The notes under the pieces: generated by a model | The model's input: only the letters and a program-made list of their open reading frames with translations | Database searches by the model: none | Told to the model about the DNA's origin: nothing | Assembly: GCF_003050615.1 (NCBI RefSeq) | Contig: NZ_NWBU01000009.1 | Span: forward strand, 124,001 to 188,000 | Reading direction: 5' to 3' | DNA length: 64,000 nt | Source of the DNA: Sphingomonas oleivorans | GTDB lineage: Bacteria; Pseudomonadota; Alphaproteobacteria; Sphingomonadales; Sphingomonadaceae | Program-made: the position numbers and the translations under genes | Shown: piece after piece, positions 1 through 9,381 of the stretch | Position numbering within the stretch: the stretch's first letter is position 1 | Layout: each line of letters begins with the position of its first letter

Positions 1-2
1 TG

Positions 3-710
3 GCGATGTCGAAGCTCGCGCTGCGCACCATGGCCGGAATCGACCGGCCCGCGCTCGCCGCCCTGCTGCCGACGCTCGGCGAAAATGATCTGGTGATGCT
101 CGACCTCGGCGCGAATACCGAGTGCGACAGCCAGAATCTGGTGCAGTTCGCGGTGATGGGTGCGGCCTATGCGCGCATCGTGCTGGGGGTGGAGGCGCCG
201 CGCGTCTCGCTGCTCAACATCGGCACCGAGGAGCTGAAGGGCACCGACGCGCTGAAGGACGCCGCCGCGATGCTGCGCGCGACGCCGCATCTCCACATGC
301 GCTTCGACGGCTTCATCGAAAGCGACCGGCTCGGCCGGGGCGAGGCCGATGTGGTCGTCACCGACGGCTTTTCGGGCAATATCGCATTGAAGACGATGGA
401 AGGCACGGCGCGCTTCGTGACCGACCTTCTGAAACGCGCCTTCACCAGCTCGCTGCGGTCCAAGGCGGGCTTCCTGCTGTCGCGCCCGGCGCTGCACCTG
501 CTGCGCGTCCATCTCGATCCGAACAATCATAATGGCGCGGTCTTCCTCGGCCTCAACGGCATTGTCGTGAAGAGCCATGGAGGCGCCACGGCGGACGGCG
601 TCGCCAATGCGATCGGCGTTGCGGTGAAGCTCGCGAGCGAGGATATCAGCCGCCGCATCGCCGAAGATCTCGCCAATTTCCCCACCCGCGCGTCGGAGAA
701 GGTCGCTTGA
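3..710 (+). CDS. plsX: Phosphate acyltransferase PlsX, C-terminal part (cut by window start)
   Basis: The visible 235 codons match the C-terminal two thirds of PlsX, which makes acyl-phosphate from acyl-ACP for the first step of phospholipid synthesis at the membrane. The segments [26 protein letters not shown] and [17 protein letters not shown] are typical of the family, as is the late GGATADGV stretch. PlsX is normally about 340 residues, so roughly 100 N-terminal residues lie outside the window. The ATG at position 6 is an internal methionine, not the start. The stop overlaps the fabH start, and plsX-fabH is a widely conserved lipid operon. Confidence 0.95.
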   Translation, partial: AMSKLALRTMAGIDRPALAALLPTLGENDLVMLDLGANTECDSQNLVQFAVMGAAYARIVLGVEAPRVSLLNIGTEELKGTDALKDAAAMLRATPHLHMRFDGFIESDRLGRGEADVVVTDGFSGNIALKTMEGTARFVTDLLKRAFTSSLRSKAGFLLSRPALHLLRVHLDPNNHNGAVFLGLNGIVVKSHGGATADGVANAIGVAVKLASEDISRRIAEDLANFPTRASEKVA

Positions 711-1669
711 CCAGACGGGCTGTCATCGCCGGCACCGGATCGGCGCTGCCCAAGCGCCGCATGTCCAATGCGGAGCTGGCGGAAAGGGTCGACACGTCCG
801 ACGAGTGGATCGTCGAGCGCACCGGCATCCGTTTCCGCCATATCGCCGGAGAGGGCGAGACGACCGCGACGCTGGGCGCCGATGCCGCGCGTACGGCGCT
901 CGATGCGGCGGGCATCGCGCCGAATGCGGTGGGCCTGATCGTTCTCGCGACCGCGACGCCCGACCAGACCTTCCCCTCGACCGCCACCAAGGTGCAGACC
1001 GCGCTCGGGATCGACGATTGCGTCGCCTTCGACGTGCAGGCGGTCTGCTCGGGCTTCCTCTACGCTCTGTCGGTCGCCGAAAGCATGATCCGCGCCGGAT
1101 CGGCGGATGTCGCGCTCGTCATCGGTGCCGAGACGTTCAGCCGCATCCTCGACTGGGAGGATCGCACCACCTGCGTCTTGTTCGGCGACGGCGCGGGCGC
1201 CGTGGTGCTGAAGGCCGAGGATAGCGAGGATCGCGGCGTCCTGTCCGTCAGTCTCCACGCCGATGGCCGCCATAATTCGCTGCTCTATGTCGATGGCGGC
1301 CCGTCCACCACGGGCACGGTCGGCAAGCTGCGTATGAAGGGGCAGGAGGTGTTCCGCCACGCCGTCGTCAATCTCGCCACGGTGCTGGGCGAGGCGCTCG
1401 ACCGGGCCGGGCTGTCGGTGGCGGATGTCGACTGGGTGGTGCCGCATCAGGCCAATCGCCGCATCCTGGAGGCGACCGCGCGCAAGCTCGGCCTGCCGCC
1501 CGAGAAGGTGGTCGTCACGGTCGATCTTCATGCCAATACCTCGGCGGCCTCGGTGCCGCTCGCGCTCGACGTCGCGGTGCGCGACGGGCGGATCAGGCGG
1601 GGCGACCTGCTGGTGCTGGAGGCGATGGGCGGCGGTTTCACCTGGGGCGCTGCCGCAGTTCGCTATTGA
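707..1669 (+). CDS. fabH: 3-oxoacyl-ACP synthase III (FabH)
   Basis: FabH condenses acetyl-CoA with malonyl-ACP to begin fatty acid synthesis. The 320-residue length is normal. The Cys-His-Asn triad is visible: Cys in [14 protein letters not shown] (about residue 112), His in [11 protein letters not shown] (about 246) and Asn in [10 protein letters not shown] (about 275). The N-terminus ([17 protein letters not shown]) and [13 protein letters not shown] are family hallmarks. The start is a TTG whose last two bases are in the plsX stop, so the genes are translationally coupled. This start gives the usual short N-terminus and no better one is visible. Confidence 0.96.
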   Translation: MTRRAVIAGTGSALPKRRMSNAELAERVDTSDEWIVERTGIRFRHIAGEGETTATLGADAARTALDAAGIAPNAVGLIVLATATPDQTFPSTATKVQTALGIDDCVAFDVQAVCSGFLYALSVAESMIRAGSADVALVIGAETFSRILDWEDRTTCVLFGDGAGAVVLKAEDSEDRGVLSVSLHADGRHNSLLYVDGGPSTTGTVGKLRMKGQEVFRHAVVNLATVLGEALDRAGLSVADVDWVVPHQANRRILEATARKLGLPPEKVVVTVDLHANTSAASVPLALDVAVRDGRIRRGDLLVLEAMGGGFTWGAAAVRY

Positions 1670-1735
1670 TGCGGGTTCTCAAGCGGCTTCGGGCGCGATA
1701 ATATGGTTCCTCCACGTGTCTGATGGGGGAGACGA

Positions 1736-2035
1736 ATGGTTCAAACCGGGACCTTGACCCGTGCCGACCTTGCCGAGGTGCTGCATGGTGATATTGGCTT
1801 GTCACGTGCTGAATCGGCAATGCTCGTCGAGCAGATTCTCGGCCATATGTGCGAGGCGTTGGCCTCGGGTGAGAATGTGAAGATTTCGGGCTTCGGCAGC
1901 TTCGTCCTGCGCGACAAGGCGGAACGGATCGGCCGCAATCCCAAGACGGGCGTGGAGGTGCCGATCGCGCCGCGCCGTGTGCTGACCTTCCGCGCGTCGC
2001 AGGCGATGCGCGAGCGGATCATCGAAGCGGACTGA
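1736..2035 (+). CDS. ihfA: Integration host factor subunit alpha
   Basis: This 99-residue HU/IHF-family protein is a DNA-bending nucleoid protein that acts as a heterodimer with IHF beta. The beta-arm region carries [19 protein letters not shown] followed by [18 protein letters not shown], and the RNP turn and the alpha-type N-terminus ([12 protein letters not shown]) favour IHF alpha over HU. A purine-rich ribosome binding site (gggggaga) lies five bases before the ATG. An AT-rich gcgataatatgg in the 66-base gap after fabH could be a promoter -10. The merR-type gene follows one base after the stop. Confidence 0.93.
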   Translation: MVQTGTLTRADLAEVLHGDIGLSRAESAMLVEQILGHMCEALASGENVKISGFGSFVLRDKAERIGRNPKTGVEVPIAPRRVLTFRASQAMRERIIEAD

Positions 2036-2036
2036 T

Positions 2037-2438
2037 ATGACAGACAAGGCGGCAGGCGCGTTCCGGACGATCGGCGAGCTTGCCGCCGAACTTGGCGTGC
2101 CGCAGCATATATTGCGCTATTGGGAAACGCGCTTTCCGGAGTTGCGTCCCCTCCAGCGCGCGGGCAACCGTCGCTATTATCGCCCGGCCGACGTGGCGCT
2201 CGCGCACCGGATCAACCGCCTGCTCAACGAGGAAGGCTATACGATCAAGGGCGTGCAGAAGTTGCTCGCCGCCGGCGATGCGGGCGAGCCTGCCCCGGCC
2301 GCACCGGAGCCTGAAACGCCACCCGAGTCGCCGGTGGCCGCTCCCGCTACCCCCGTGCCGGGCCTGTTCGCCGAATTGCGGGCGATCCGGGACGATCTGG
2401 CACGCGCGCTCGCCGAGGATCGGGCATTTTTCGCCTGA
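2037..2438 (+). CDS. MerR family transcriptional regulator
   Basis: A 133-residue protein with an N-terminal MerR winged helix: [22 protein letters not shown] is the helix-turn-helix, and [20 protein letters not shown] continues the wing. [13 protein letters not shown] begins the dimerisation helix. The rest is a Pro/Ala-rich linker and a short helix, with no obvious metal-binding cysteines, so the ligand is unknown. It starts one base after ihfA and is probably co-transcribed with it; this pairing is common in alphaproteobacteria. The C-terminus ends at a convergent junction with the phosphatase gene. Confidence 0.9.
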   Translation: MTDKAAGAFRTIGELAAELGVPQHILRYWETRFPELRPLQRAGNRRYYRPADVALAHRINRLLNEEGYTIKGVQKLLAAGDAGEPAPAAPEPETPPESPVAAPATPVPGLFAELRAIRDDLARALAEDRAFFA

Positions 2439-2475
2439 CGGCGCTTAGCCGGAGCGCGGTTGGGCGAAACTTGGC

Positions 2476-3021
2476 CTAGCCCTTGGCATCCGGGCCGAGC
2501 GCGGGATCGAGATCGCGTGGGCGGATGAAGCGGAGCATCCTGCCCGCGCCCGCGCGGATGTCGCTCCAGCGATCGGCGTCGAAGCCGATCTCGACGAGGC
2601 TGGCGGTCGGATATTTCTGCTCCACCCGATCGCGCACCGCATCGCCCGCGCGATCGGGCACGAGCAGCAGCGCAAGATCCTCCAGCCCCGGATTATGGCC
2701 GACAAGCAGCAGGCTGTTCGCCACGTCCGGCGCCTCCTGCACCAGATCGAGCAGGGTCGTTGCGGAGGCGAGATAGGCGCGCCGATCCCAGCTCGGCGCG
2801 AGCGTCTCGCCCAGGCCGATCGCCATTTGATCGAGCGTCTCCACCACCCGGATGGCGGGGGATGCCGTGACCCGATCATAATGCAGGCCATGGTCGCGCA
2901 TATAGCGGCCCATCGTCTGCGCCGCGCGCTTGCCCTTCGCGTTCAGCGGGCGATCGAAATCGCGCGCGACCGGATCATCCCATCCCGACTTGGCGTGGCG
3001 GAGCAGCGCGAGCCGTTTCAT
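2476..3021 (-). CDS. SixA-like histidine phosphatase
   Basis: A 181-residue histidine phosphatase superfamily protein. The phosphohistidine-accepting RHA motif is at the extreme N-terminus (LALLRHAKSGWDD), followed by DRPLNAKGKRAAQTMG. The second catalytic His is in LLLVGHNPGLEDLA, about residue 124. SixA proteins remove phosphate from phosphohistidine of signalling or PTS proteins; the substrate here cannot be read from sequence. The start codon overlaps the stop of the upstream DinG-like gene by four bases (ATGA), so the two are co-translated. Confidence 0.88.
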   Translation of the reverse strand: MKRLALLRHAKSGWDDPVARDFDRPLNAKGKRAAQTMGRYMRDHGLHYDRVTASPAIRVVETLDQMAIGLGETLAPSWDRRAYLASATTLLDLVQEAPDVANSLLLVGHNPGLEDLALLLVPDRAGDAVRDRVEQKYPTASLVEIGFDADRWSDIRAGAGRMLRFIRPRDLDPALGPDAKG

Positions 3022-5741
3022 GCCTTCTCCGAAAGGATGTCCGTGCTCGCCTGATGCCCCAAAGATGCGTCAGAGGAAAGACGTGACGTAACCCGCCGCA
3101 CGGCTTCGTCGAGCGTCAGCCGGTGGACGGGCACGCCGGGCGGAAAGGCATCGAGCAGGCGCGAAGGCGTGGCGGCGGCGAGCAGCACGAACATGCCCCG
3201 ATCGTCCGCGCGGCGGATCAGCCGGCCGAACGCCTGGGCGAGCCGTGCGCGGACCACTCGATCGTCATGCGCCGATCCGCCGCCGGCCGCGCGGCGCGCG
3301 GCATGGAGCACGGTGGGCCGGGGCCAGGGCACGCCCTCCATCACCACCATGCGCAGCGACGATCCGGGCACGTCCACCCCGTCGCGCAGCGCATCCGTGC
3401 CGAGGAGCGAGGCGCGGGGATCATCGCGGAAGATATCGACCAGCGTGCCCGTGTCGATCGGATCGACATGCTGGGCATAGAGCGGCAGCCCGTCGCGCGC
3501 GAGGCGATCGGCGATGCGCGCATGCACCGCCTTCAACCGCTGGATCGCGGTGAACAGGCCCAGCGTGCCGCCGCCCGCCGCCGCGATCAGCCGGGCATAG
3601 GCGCCGGCGAGCGCGGCCATGTCGCCGCGCTTCAAGTCGGTGACGATCAGCACCTCCGCGCGCGAAGGATAGTCGAACGGGCTGGGCGCAGCGAAGCGGG
3701 CGGGGGCATGATCGAGATGGACCGCGCCGGTGAGCGCCTCGGCCGCGTCCCACTCCTCGCCGCCGCGCAGCGTGGCCGAAGTGACGATCAGGCCATGGGC
3801 GGGCTTCAGCACCGTTTCCGCGAGCGGGCGGGTAGGGTCGAGCCAGTGGCGGTGGAGGCCGACATCATATTCGCGCCCCTCGACCCGATCGACCGCCAGC
3901 CAGTCGACGAAATCGGGATCGACCGGCCCGCCGATCCGGCCGAGCAGCGCCACCCAGGCGCCGAGCAACTGGCCGCGATGCGTGAGCCCCGCCAGCGCGC
4001 CTTCGATCCGTGCGCGGGCCTGCGCGTCCAGCCAGTCGGGCGCATCCTCGATCACCGTCTCGAGCCGCTGGCGCAGCCGGGCGAGCGGACGGATCAGATC
4101 CTCCAGCGCCTGCGCGGCGGGCGCCGCCGCCTCGATCAGCGGAGCATCGAGATTGGCGGCCTCCGTCTCCAGCCCATAGCCGGCGTCCGCCGCCCGGGCG
4201 CGCGCATAGACGGTGCCGCGCACTGCCGTGAGCAGCCGTTCGACGGGGCCGAGCGGCAGATCCTCCGCCAGCCGGCCGAGCCAGCCGTCCGCGGGAAGCT
4301 GGCTGGCGGCGATGCAGGCGGCTTCGATCGCGAGCGCCCCTTCCTCGTCATAGGAGGCAACATCGGACAGCCGCGCGGCCAGCCCCCGGCGGCGCCCGCG
4401 CGCGCGCGATTCGGGGCCGATGATCCAGCGGCGCAGCTCGATCGCCTCCTGCCCGGTGAGCGCGGCCGAGAAGGTCGAATCGGCGGCGTCGAACAGATGA
4501 TGGCCCTCGTCGAAGACGAGGCGGGAAAGCGGGCTTCCTTCCTCGCGCCGGCGCTGGGCGAGAATCATCACCAGCGCATGATTGCCGATGACGATGTCCG
4601 CCCCCTCGGCGGCGCGGGCGGAGCGCTCGATGAAGCATTTGCGATAATGGGGGCAGCCGGCATAGACGCATTCACCGCGCCGGTCGGTGAGCGCGGTCGA
4701 GCCTGCGCGGCGGAACAGCGTCGGCAGCCAGCCGGGCAGGTCGCCCCCCACCATGTCGCCATCGCGGCTATAGGCTGCCCAGCGTGCGACGAGCTGCGCC
4801 AATATCGCCGCGCGGCCCTGGAAGCCGCCCTGCAGCGCATCTTCCAGATTGAGCAGGCAGAGATAATTTTCGCGCCCCTTGCGGACGACCACCTTCTCCC
4901 GCCTGAGCGCCGGATCGGGGAAGATGCGCGCGCTTTCCCGGTCGAGCTGGCGTTGCAGCGCCTTGGTATAGGTGGAGATCCACACCGGCCCGTCGGCATT
5001 TTCGGACCAGAGCGAGGCGGGGGCGAGATAGCCCAGCGTCTTGCCGATGCCGGTGCCCGCTTCGGCGAGCAGCATGTGCGGCCGGCCCTCGGCGGTGCGC
5101 GGATCGAAGGCGCGTGCGGCGGCGGCGGCATAGGCGCGCTGCCCCTCGCGTGGCTCCGCGCCCTTCCCGACGAGGCGCGACAACCGGTCGAGCGTCTCCG
5201 CCTCGCCGAGCTGCACGGGGCGCGGCTGCGGCCGGGGCGGCATCTCCTGCCATTCGGGCAGTCGGGAGAAGAGCCAGCGTTCGGCGCGCTCGGGCTTCTC
5301 GATCCGGTCGGCGACGGCGGAGGCCCAGGGCCAGCGCAGGCGGAGGAGCGCCTGCGCGCCGCTCCACGCGCCTTCGCGTTCGGGCCAATCGGGATCCTCG
5401 ATCCGCGCGAGCAGTGCCGCCGCAAGCTCGCGCAGCAGCGGGGCGGCCTTCGCATCGCTTTCGGGCGGGGTGAGGCCCAGCGCGCGCGCCATGCCGGCAG
5501 GCGTCGGCACGGCGAAGCGGGCGGGGTGAAGGAAGGCGTAAAGTTCGAGCAGGTCGAGCCCCGAAAGCTCGCCATAGCCCAGCCGCGTGGCGATGACGGG
5601 CGCGTTGAGCAGGATCATCGGCGTCTCGGCGGCGATCGCGATCGCCTCGCCGCGACCCACCGCGCGCACCGCGCCATCGGCTTGCGCGATCCAGATGCCG
5701 CCATGCGTGGCGTGCAGCGCGGGCCAGGGCAGCATCGTCAT
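3018..5741 (-). CDS. DinG/XPD-like ATP-dependent DNA helicase with Fe-S cluster
   Basis: A 907-residue superfamily 2 helicase. Walker A is AEAGTGIGKTLGYLAP (about residue 230) and the DEAH-type motif is LVFDEGHHLFD. Four cysteines between them (one in ENYLCLLNLED, three in GECVYAGCPHYRKCF) match the Fe-S domain of XPD/DinG helicases. A late QAFGRLIRRADDRG is motif VI. Such helicases unwind 5'-to-3' and resolve forks, R-loops or damaged DNA. The 200 residues ahead of Walker A are longer than in E. coli DinG and fit the alphaproteobacterial branch. It overlaps its neighbours by four bases on both sides. Confidence 0.92.
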   Translation of the reverse strand: MTMLPWPALHATHGGIWIAQADGAVRAVGRGEAIAIAAETPMILLNAPVIATRLGYGELSGLDLLELYAFLHPARFAVPTPAGMARALGLTPPESDAKAAPLLRELAAALLARIEDPDWPEREGAWSGAQALLRLRWPWASAVADRIEKPERAERWLFSRLPEWQEMPPRPQPRPVQLGEAETLDRLSRLVGKGAEPREGQRAYAAAAARAFDPRTAEGRPHMLLAEAGTGIGKTLGYLAPASLWSENADGPVWISTYTKALQRQLDRESARIFPDPALRREKVVVRKGRENYLCLLNLEDALQGGFQGRAAILAQLVARWAAYSRDGDMVGGDLPGWLPTLFRRAGSTALTDRRGECVYAGCPHYRKCFIERSARAAEGADIVIGNHALVMILAQRRREEGSPLSRLVFDEGHHLFDAADSTFSAALTGQEAIELRRWIIGPESRARGRRRGLAARLSDVASYDEEGALAIEAACIAASQLPADGWLGRLAEDLPLGPVERLLTAVRGTVYARARAADAGYGLETEAANLDAPLIEAAAPAAQALEDLIRPLARLRQRLETVIEDAPDWLDAQARARIEGALAGLTHRGQLLGAWVALLGRIGGPVDPDFVDWLAVDRVEGREYDVGLHRHWLDPTRPLAETVLKPAHGLIVTSATLRGGEEWDAAEALTGAVHLDHAPARFAAPSPFDYPSRAEVLIVTDLKRGDMAALAGAYARLIAAAGGGTLGLFTAIQRLKAVHARIADRLARDGLPLYAQHVDPIDTGTLVDIFRDDPRASLLGTDALRDGVDVPGSSLRMVVMEGVPWPRPTVLHAARRAAGGGSAHDDRVVRARLAQAFGRLIRRADDRGMFVLLAAATPSRLLDAFPPGVPVHRLTLDEAVRRVTSRLSSDASLGHQASTDILSEKA

Positions 5742-6289
5742 GCGAGCAGCCGCAGCGCATCGACGAAGGCAGCGGCGTCGGGCAGCCGATCGAGATGGAT
5801 ATTGCCGTCGAAATCGCCGGCATAGTCGCCCGGATTGAGCAGGATCACGGCATTGCCGCGCCCCTGGGCGTCAAGCTCGCCCACTATGCCGCCGCGGATG
5901 CGGGCGGCCTCAATCTCCATCAGCGGCTCGGGCGTCCAGGGCAGGCTCCACAGCACGCGCCGGTCGGTGACGGTCAGCCGGATGAAGGGCGCGCGGACGA
6001 TGCCGAGGAGAAGCGGCAGGTTGCGGCGGACGAGCAGCCAGATCACGCCCGCGCCGACCGCGAGCAGCGCCACCGTCATCGACAGGCTGAAGGCGAGATT
6101 GCGCCCCGTCGAGGCTTCGGGCGACCATAGCACCCAGAGGAAGAAGGCGAGCACGATCAGCTGCGGTACGGCAAAGCCCAGCGCCGCTGCCGATCCGGCG
6201 GGCAGCGCGCGCAATCCGGGCCGCGCGACATAGCGGACCCTCTCGTCATAGGGGCCGGTCGCGGGCTCGATGAGGCGGATCGCGCGCAT
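5738..6289 (-). CDS. Hypothetical inner-membrane protein with PH-like C-terminal region
   Basis: About 183 residues with two hydrophobic segments, roughly residues 35-55 and 66-86, followed by a cytosolic-looking region (TVTDRRVLWSLPW...) that resembles bacterial PH-like domains; this is my inference. An upstream in-frame ATG at 6328 would add 13 residues (MALPAKTERLEAP); I prefer 6289 because it leaves room for a promoter facing lysS. The stop overlaps the helicase start (ATGA), so membrane protein, helicase and SixA-like phosphatase probably form one transcript. Function unknown. Confidence 0.75.
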   Translation of the reverse strand: MRAIRLIEPATGPYDERVRYVARPGLRALPAGSAAALGFAVPQLIVLAFFLWVLWSPEASTGRNLAFSLSMTVALLAVGAGVIWLLVRRNLPLLLGIVRAPFIRLTVTDRRVLWSLPWTPEPLMEIEAARIRGGIVGELDAQGRGNAVILLNPGDYAGDFDGNIHLDRLPDAAAFVDALRLLA

Positions 6290-6344
6290 CGGGGCTTCAA
6301 GTCGCTCGGTCTTTGCGGGTAAGGCCACCCGGATTCGCTAGAAG

Positions 6345-7949
6345 ATGAAAGAACAAATGGCAAACGATCCTGTTCTGCGCTTTCCCGAGCTTCGGGCCAC
6401 GGCGCTCGCGTCCAAGGCCTGGCCCTATGAGGAGGCGCGCAAGCTGCTCAAGCGCTATCCGGACGGCGCGCCGGACAAGGGCCATGTGCTGTTCGAAACG
6501 GGCTATGGCCCGTCGGGCCTGCCGCATATCGGCACGTTCAACGAGGTGCTGCGCACCACCATGGTGCGCCATGCCTTCGAAACGCTGTCCGACATTCCGA
6601 CGCGGCTGATCGCCTTCAGCGACGATATGGACGGGCTGCGCAAGGTGCCGGACAATGTCCCCAATCAGGCGATGCTGGCTGAGCATCTCGGCAGGCCCCT
6701 CACGGCGATTCCGGACCCGTTCGGCAAGTTCGAGTCGTTCGCGCACCACAATAATGCGATGCTGCGCGAATTCCTCGATCGTTACGGCTTCGAATATGAA
6801 TTTCTTTCGGCGACCGAACTCTATCGCGCGGGCCGGTTCGACGAGACGCTGAAGCTGGTCCTCGCACGCTATGATGCGATCATGGACGTGATGCTGCCGA
6901 CGCTGCGCCAGGAGCGGCAGGCGACCTATTCGCCCGTGCTGCCGGTCGATCCCAAGACGGGTGTGGTGCTGCAGGTGCCGCTCCAGGTGGTCGATGTCGA
7001 TCAGGGTATCGTGCGCTACACCGATCCCAATGACGGGGAGGAGATGATCGTCTCCATCCTGTCGGGCGGCGCCAAGCTCCAGTGGAAGGTCGATTGGGCG
7101 ATGCGCTGGACCGCGCTCGGTGTCGATTATGAGATGGCGGGCAAGGATCTGATCGATTCGGTGGTCCAGTCCTCCAAGATCGCCCGCGTGCTCGGCGCCA
7201 AGCCGCCCGAGGGCTTCAATTACGAGATGTTCCTCGACGAGAAGGGCGAGAAGATCTCCAAGTCCAAGGGCAATGGACTCAGCCTCGAGCAATGGCTGAC
7301 CTATGGCCCGCAGGAGAGCCTGGCCTTCTACATCTATCGCGAGCCCAAGCGCGCCAAGCAGCTCCATATGGGCGTGATCCCGCGCGCGATCGACGAATAT
7401 TGGCAGTTCCGCCAGGCTTGGCCGGGGCAGGAGCTGGACAAGAAGCTCGGCAATCCCGTCCACCATATCCACAATGGCGATGTGCCGGAGGAGGCGCTGC
7501 CGATCGGCTTCGGCCTGCTGCTCAACCTTGTCGGCGTGCTGGGCGAGGCGGATCGCGACATCATCTGGGGCTATCTGCGCAACTATCTGCCCGATGCTAA
7601 TCCGGTGACCTATCCGGCGCTCGATGGGCTGATCGGCCATGCCGTCGCCTATCATCGCGATTTCATCGCGCCGACGCTCCAGCGCCGCGCGCCCGATGCG
7701 CGCGAGGCCGGGGCGCTTGCCGATCTCGACGCGCAGCTGGCGGCGCTGCCCGAGGATGCGGATGCCGAGACGATCCAGAATGAGGTCTATGAGGCCGGCA
7801 AGCGCGCCCAATTCGAAAATCTGCGCGACTGGTTCAAGGCGCTCTACGAAACGCTGCTCGGCAGTTCGCAGGGGCCGCGCATGGGCAGCTTCATCAAAGT
7901 CTATGGCATTGCCAACACCCGCCGCCTGATCGCCGAAGCGCTGGCTTGA
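6345..7949 (+). CDS. lysS: Lysyl-tRNA synthetase, class I
   Basis: Charges tRNA-Lys with lysine in the cytoplasm. This is the class I (LysRS1) type found in archaea and many alphaproteobacteria, not the class II enzyme of E. coli. The HIGH-like motif is in YGPSGLPHIGTFNEV (about residue 55) and the KMSKS-like motif is GEKISKSKGNGLS. The length of 534 residues is typical. MANDPV at 6357 is an alternative start four codons later, and neither has a strong ribosome binding site. It is divergent from the membrane protein gene. Confidence 0.95.
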   Translation: MKEQMANDPVLRFPELRATALASKAWPYEEARKLLKRYPDGAPDKGHVLFETGYGPSGLPHIGTFNEVLRTTMVRHAFETLSDIPTRLIAFSDDMDGLRKVPDNVPNQAMLAEHLGRPLTAIPDPFGKFESFAHHNNAMLREFLDRYGFEYEFLSATELYRAGRFDETLKLVLARYDAIMDVMLPTLRQERQATYSPVLPVDPKTGVVLQVPLQVVDVDQGIVRYTDPNDGEEMIVSILSGGAKLQWKVDWAMRWTALGVDYEMAGKDLIDSVVQSSKIARVLGAKPPEGFNYEMFLDEKGEKISKSKGNGLSLEQWLTYGPQESLAFYIYREPKRAKQLHMGVIPRAIDEYWQFRQAWPGQELDKKLGNPVHHIHNGDVPEEALPIGFGLLLNLVGVLGEADRDIIWGYLRNYLPDANPVTYPALDGLIGHAVAYHRDFIAPTLQRRAPDAREAGALADLDAQLAALPEDADAETIQNEVYEAGKRAQFENLRDWFKALYETLLGSSQGPRMGSFIKVYGIANTRRLIAEALA

Positions 7950-8021
7950 CCCGGCCCCCCCGGAACCGGGACAGTAGTCGTGCGCTGATCGCGCGGAAGA
8001 GGTTCCGGGGAGACGGGAGTG

Positions 8022-8702
8022 ATGCGCCGGGAAATAGCGGGCGTGGCGGTGGCGGCGATGCTGGCGGCGACGCCCGTTTTGGCCGCCAAGCCGCGCGAGA
8101 TTCTGATGGCGGCGGCATTCCAGACGAGCGACCGGAAGGCGGCGCTGGCGGAGGTCGGTCGCGCGATCGAGGCGGCCGATGCGATCCTCGCCGCCAATCC
8201 CCGTGATCGGGAGGCGCAGCTCCAGCGCGCGATCGGGATCGGCTATCGCGCCAAGCTCACGCGCAACCGGGGTGATGCGAAGACGTCGCATCGCATGTTC
8301 GAGGCGCTGGCCGCCGCCGATCCGCGCGATGCCGAGGCGCAGGTGGCGATTGCCGGCTGGCATCTCGACGCGATCGATCAGCTTGGCGGGATGCTTGCGC
8401 GCATGGCGATCGGCGCGCGCGAGGGGGAGGGACTGGCGGCGCTCGACCGGGCGGTGGCGCTGGGCGGCGATCGCGCCTTCTTTCCTGGCGTCGCCAGCCT
8501 GATGCGCATCCGCGCGGACAAGGACGATGTCGCCCGCGCCCGCCGGCTCGCCGAGGCCGCCGCGACGGCCCCGGCGCCGACCCCGCTCGACCGGCTGATG
8601 AAGCGCAACGCGGCCGCCCTGCTGCCCGCGCTGCGCGCCCATGACGGCAAGGCAGCCGCCGCGCTCGCGCGCGAGCTGCTGCCCTTCGGCCGGCTGGATT
8701 AG
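8022..8702 (+). CDS. Secreted TPR-like hypothetical protein
   Basis: A 226-residue protein with a signal peptide (MRREIAGVAVAAMLAATPVLA, cleavage after AxA) and then alternating Ala-rich amphipathic helices (DAILAANPRDREAQLQRAIGIGY, FEALAAADPRDAEAQVAIAGWH) that look like degenerate tetratricopeptide repeats. It is probably periplasmic and protein-binding. The frame also opens with a GTG at 8019, but the ATG at 8022 sits behind a better ribosome binding site (gggag). No catalytic motif is visible. It ends convergently, eight bases from the first RcnB-like gene. Confidence 0.75.
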   Translation: MRREIAGVAVAAMLAATPVLAAKPREILMAAAFQTSDRKAALAEVGRAIEAADAILAANPRDREAQLQRAIGIGYRAKLTRNRGDAKTSHRMFEALAAADPRDAEAQVAIAGWHLDAIDQLGGMLARMAIGAREGEGLAALDRAVALGGDRAFFPGVASLMRIRADKDDVARARRLAEAAATAPAPTPLDRLMKRNAAALLPALRAHDGKAAAALARELLPFGRLD

Positions 8703-8710
8703 GCTTCTTC

Positions 8711-9187
8711 CTACCAGAAGAAGCCGTAATGGACCGCGCGCACGCGGCCGGTGCGGGCGTCCACCAGCACCGCGTCATTGCCGTAGCGCACCCAGCGATT
8801 GGCGCCGACGGGGTGGGGCAGGCGATAACGCCGGGGATCGGCGATCACATAGCGCGGCGCATAATAGACCGGCGCGAAGCGATGGCCGACCACGACCCGG
8901 CGATAGCTATAGCCGCGCGGACCGGCATAGGCAGGACGTCGATAGACCTCGCGATGGCTGCGGCGATAGTCGCGCCAATCCTCGCGATATTCGCGCTCGG
9001 CCCTGCGCACGTCGCGCTGTTCCTCGCGGACCACATGGGGCGGCGCGCCGTAGCGGATCGCGCGATCCACGTCGCGCTGCTCCTGGCGGATGTCGCGCCG
9101 ATCCTCATGCAGTTCGCGCGTCTGTGCATGGGCGAGGGAGGGGATGGCGGTGGCGGCCATCAGGCCGAAAAGGATAAGCTTACGCAT
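8711..9187 (-). CDS. RcnB-like periplasmic protein (copy 1)
   Basis: A 158-residue protein with a signal peptide (MRKLILFGLMAATAIPSLAHA) followed by an Arg/Asp/Glu-rich stretch and a C-terminal RcnB-type domain (VVVGHRFAPVYYAP, YRLPHPVGANRWVRYGNDAVLVD). In E. coli RcnB affects nickel and cobalt homeostasis from the periplasm; in sphingomonads this family is expanded and its role is not settled. A strong ribosome binding site (aaggag) precedes the ATG. The next gene on this strand encodes a second member, so the pair probably arose by duplication. Confidence 0.85.
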   Translation of the reverse strand: MRKLILFGLMAATAIPSLAHAQTRELHEDRRDIRQEQRDVDRAIRYGAPPHVVREEQRDVRRAEREYREDWRDYRRSHREVYRRPAYAGPRGYSYRRVVVGHRFAPVYYAPRYVIADPRRYRLPHPVGANRWVRYGNDAVLVDARTGRVRAVHYGFFW

Positions 9188-9324
9188 GACCAGCTCCTTG
9201 GTAGGTCGACTCCTTTCTTCTAGTCGAATCGCCCTGAATGGCGTGGGAACCGGCCTGTCATCATGCCGACAGGCTTAAGGCGGGAAGGCGGCGACGGATT
9301 TCAGCTTTGACATGTGCTGAAACG

Positions 9325-9355
9325 AAAAAGGGCCCGGAGCGGCGGCTCCGGGCCC
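9325..9355 (-). terminator. Rho-independent terminator after RcnB copy 2
   Basis: A perfect 10-bp stem (arms 9330-9339 and 9346-9355, loop cggcgg) is followed on the minus strand by five U residues. It begins 27 bases past the stop of the second RcnB-like gene, so it should separate that gene from the first copy. Confidence 0.85.
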
Positions 9356-9381
9356 GATCGGCGATGGTGCCCCGTGCGAGG

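Noticed and set aside
3123-5825. 900-codon plus-strand frame opposite the DinG-like helicase
   Set aside because: It is antisense to a gene with complete helicase motifs. Its Arg/Gly/Gln-rich, domain-free sequence is typical of shadow frames in GC-rich DNA.
7962-7984. GGAAC-N16-CG as an EcfG general-stress promoter before the TPR-like gene
   Set aside because: The -10 reads cgct instead of cGTT, and the hit could be chance.
6297-8642. 781-codon minus-strand frame opposite lysS and the TPR-like gene
   Set aside because: No domain, start or ribosome binding site; shadow frame.
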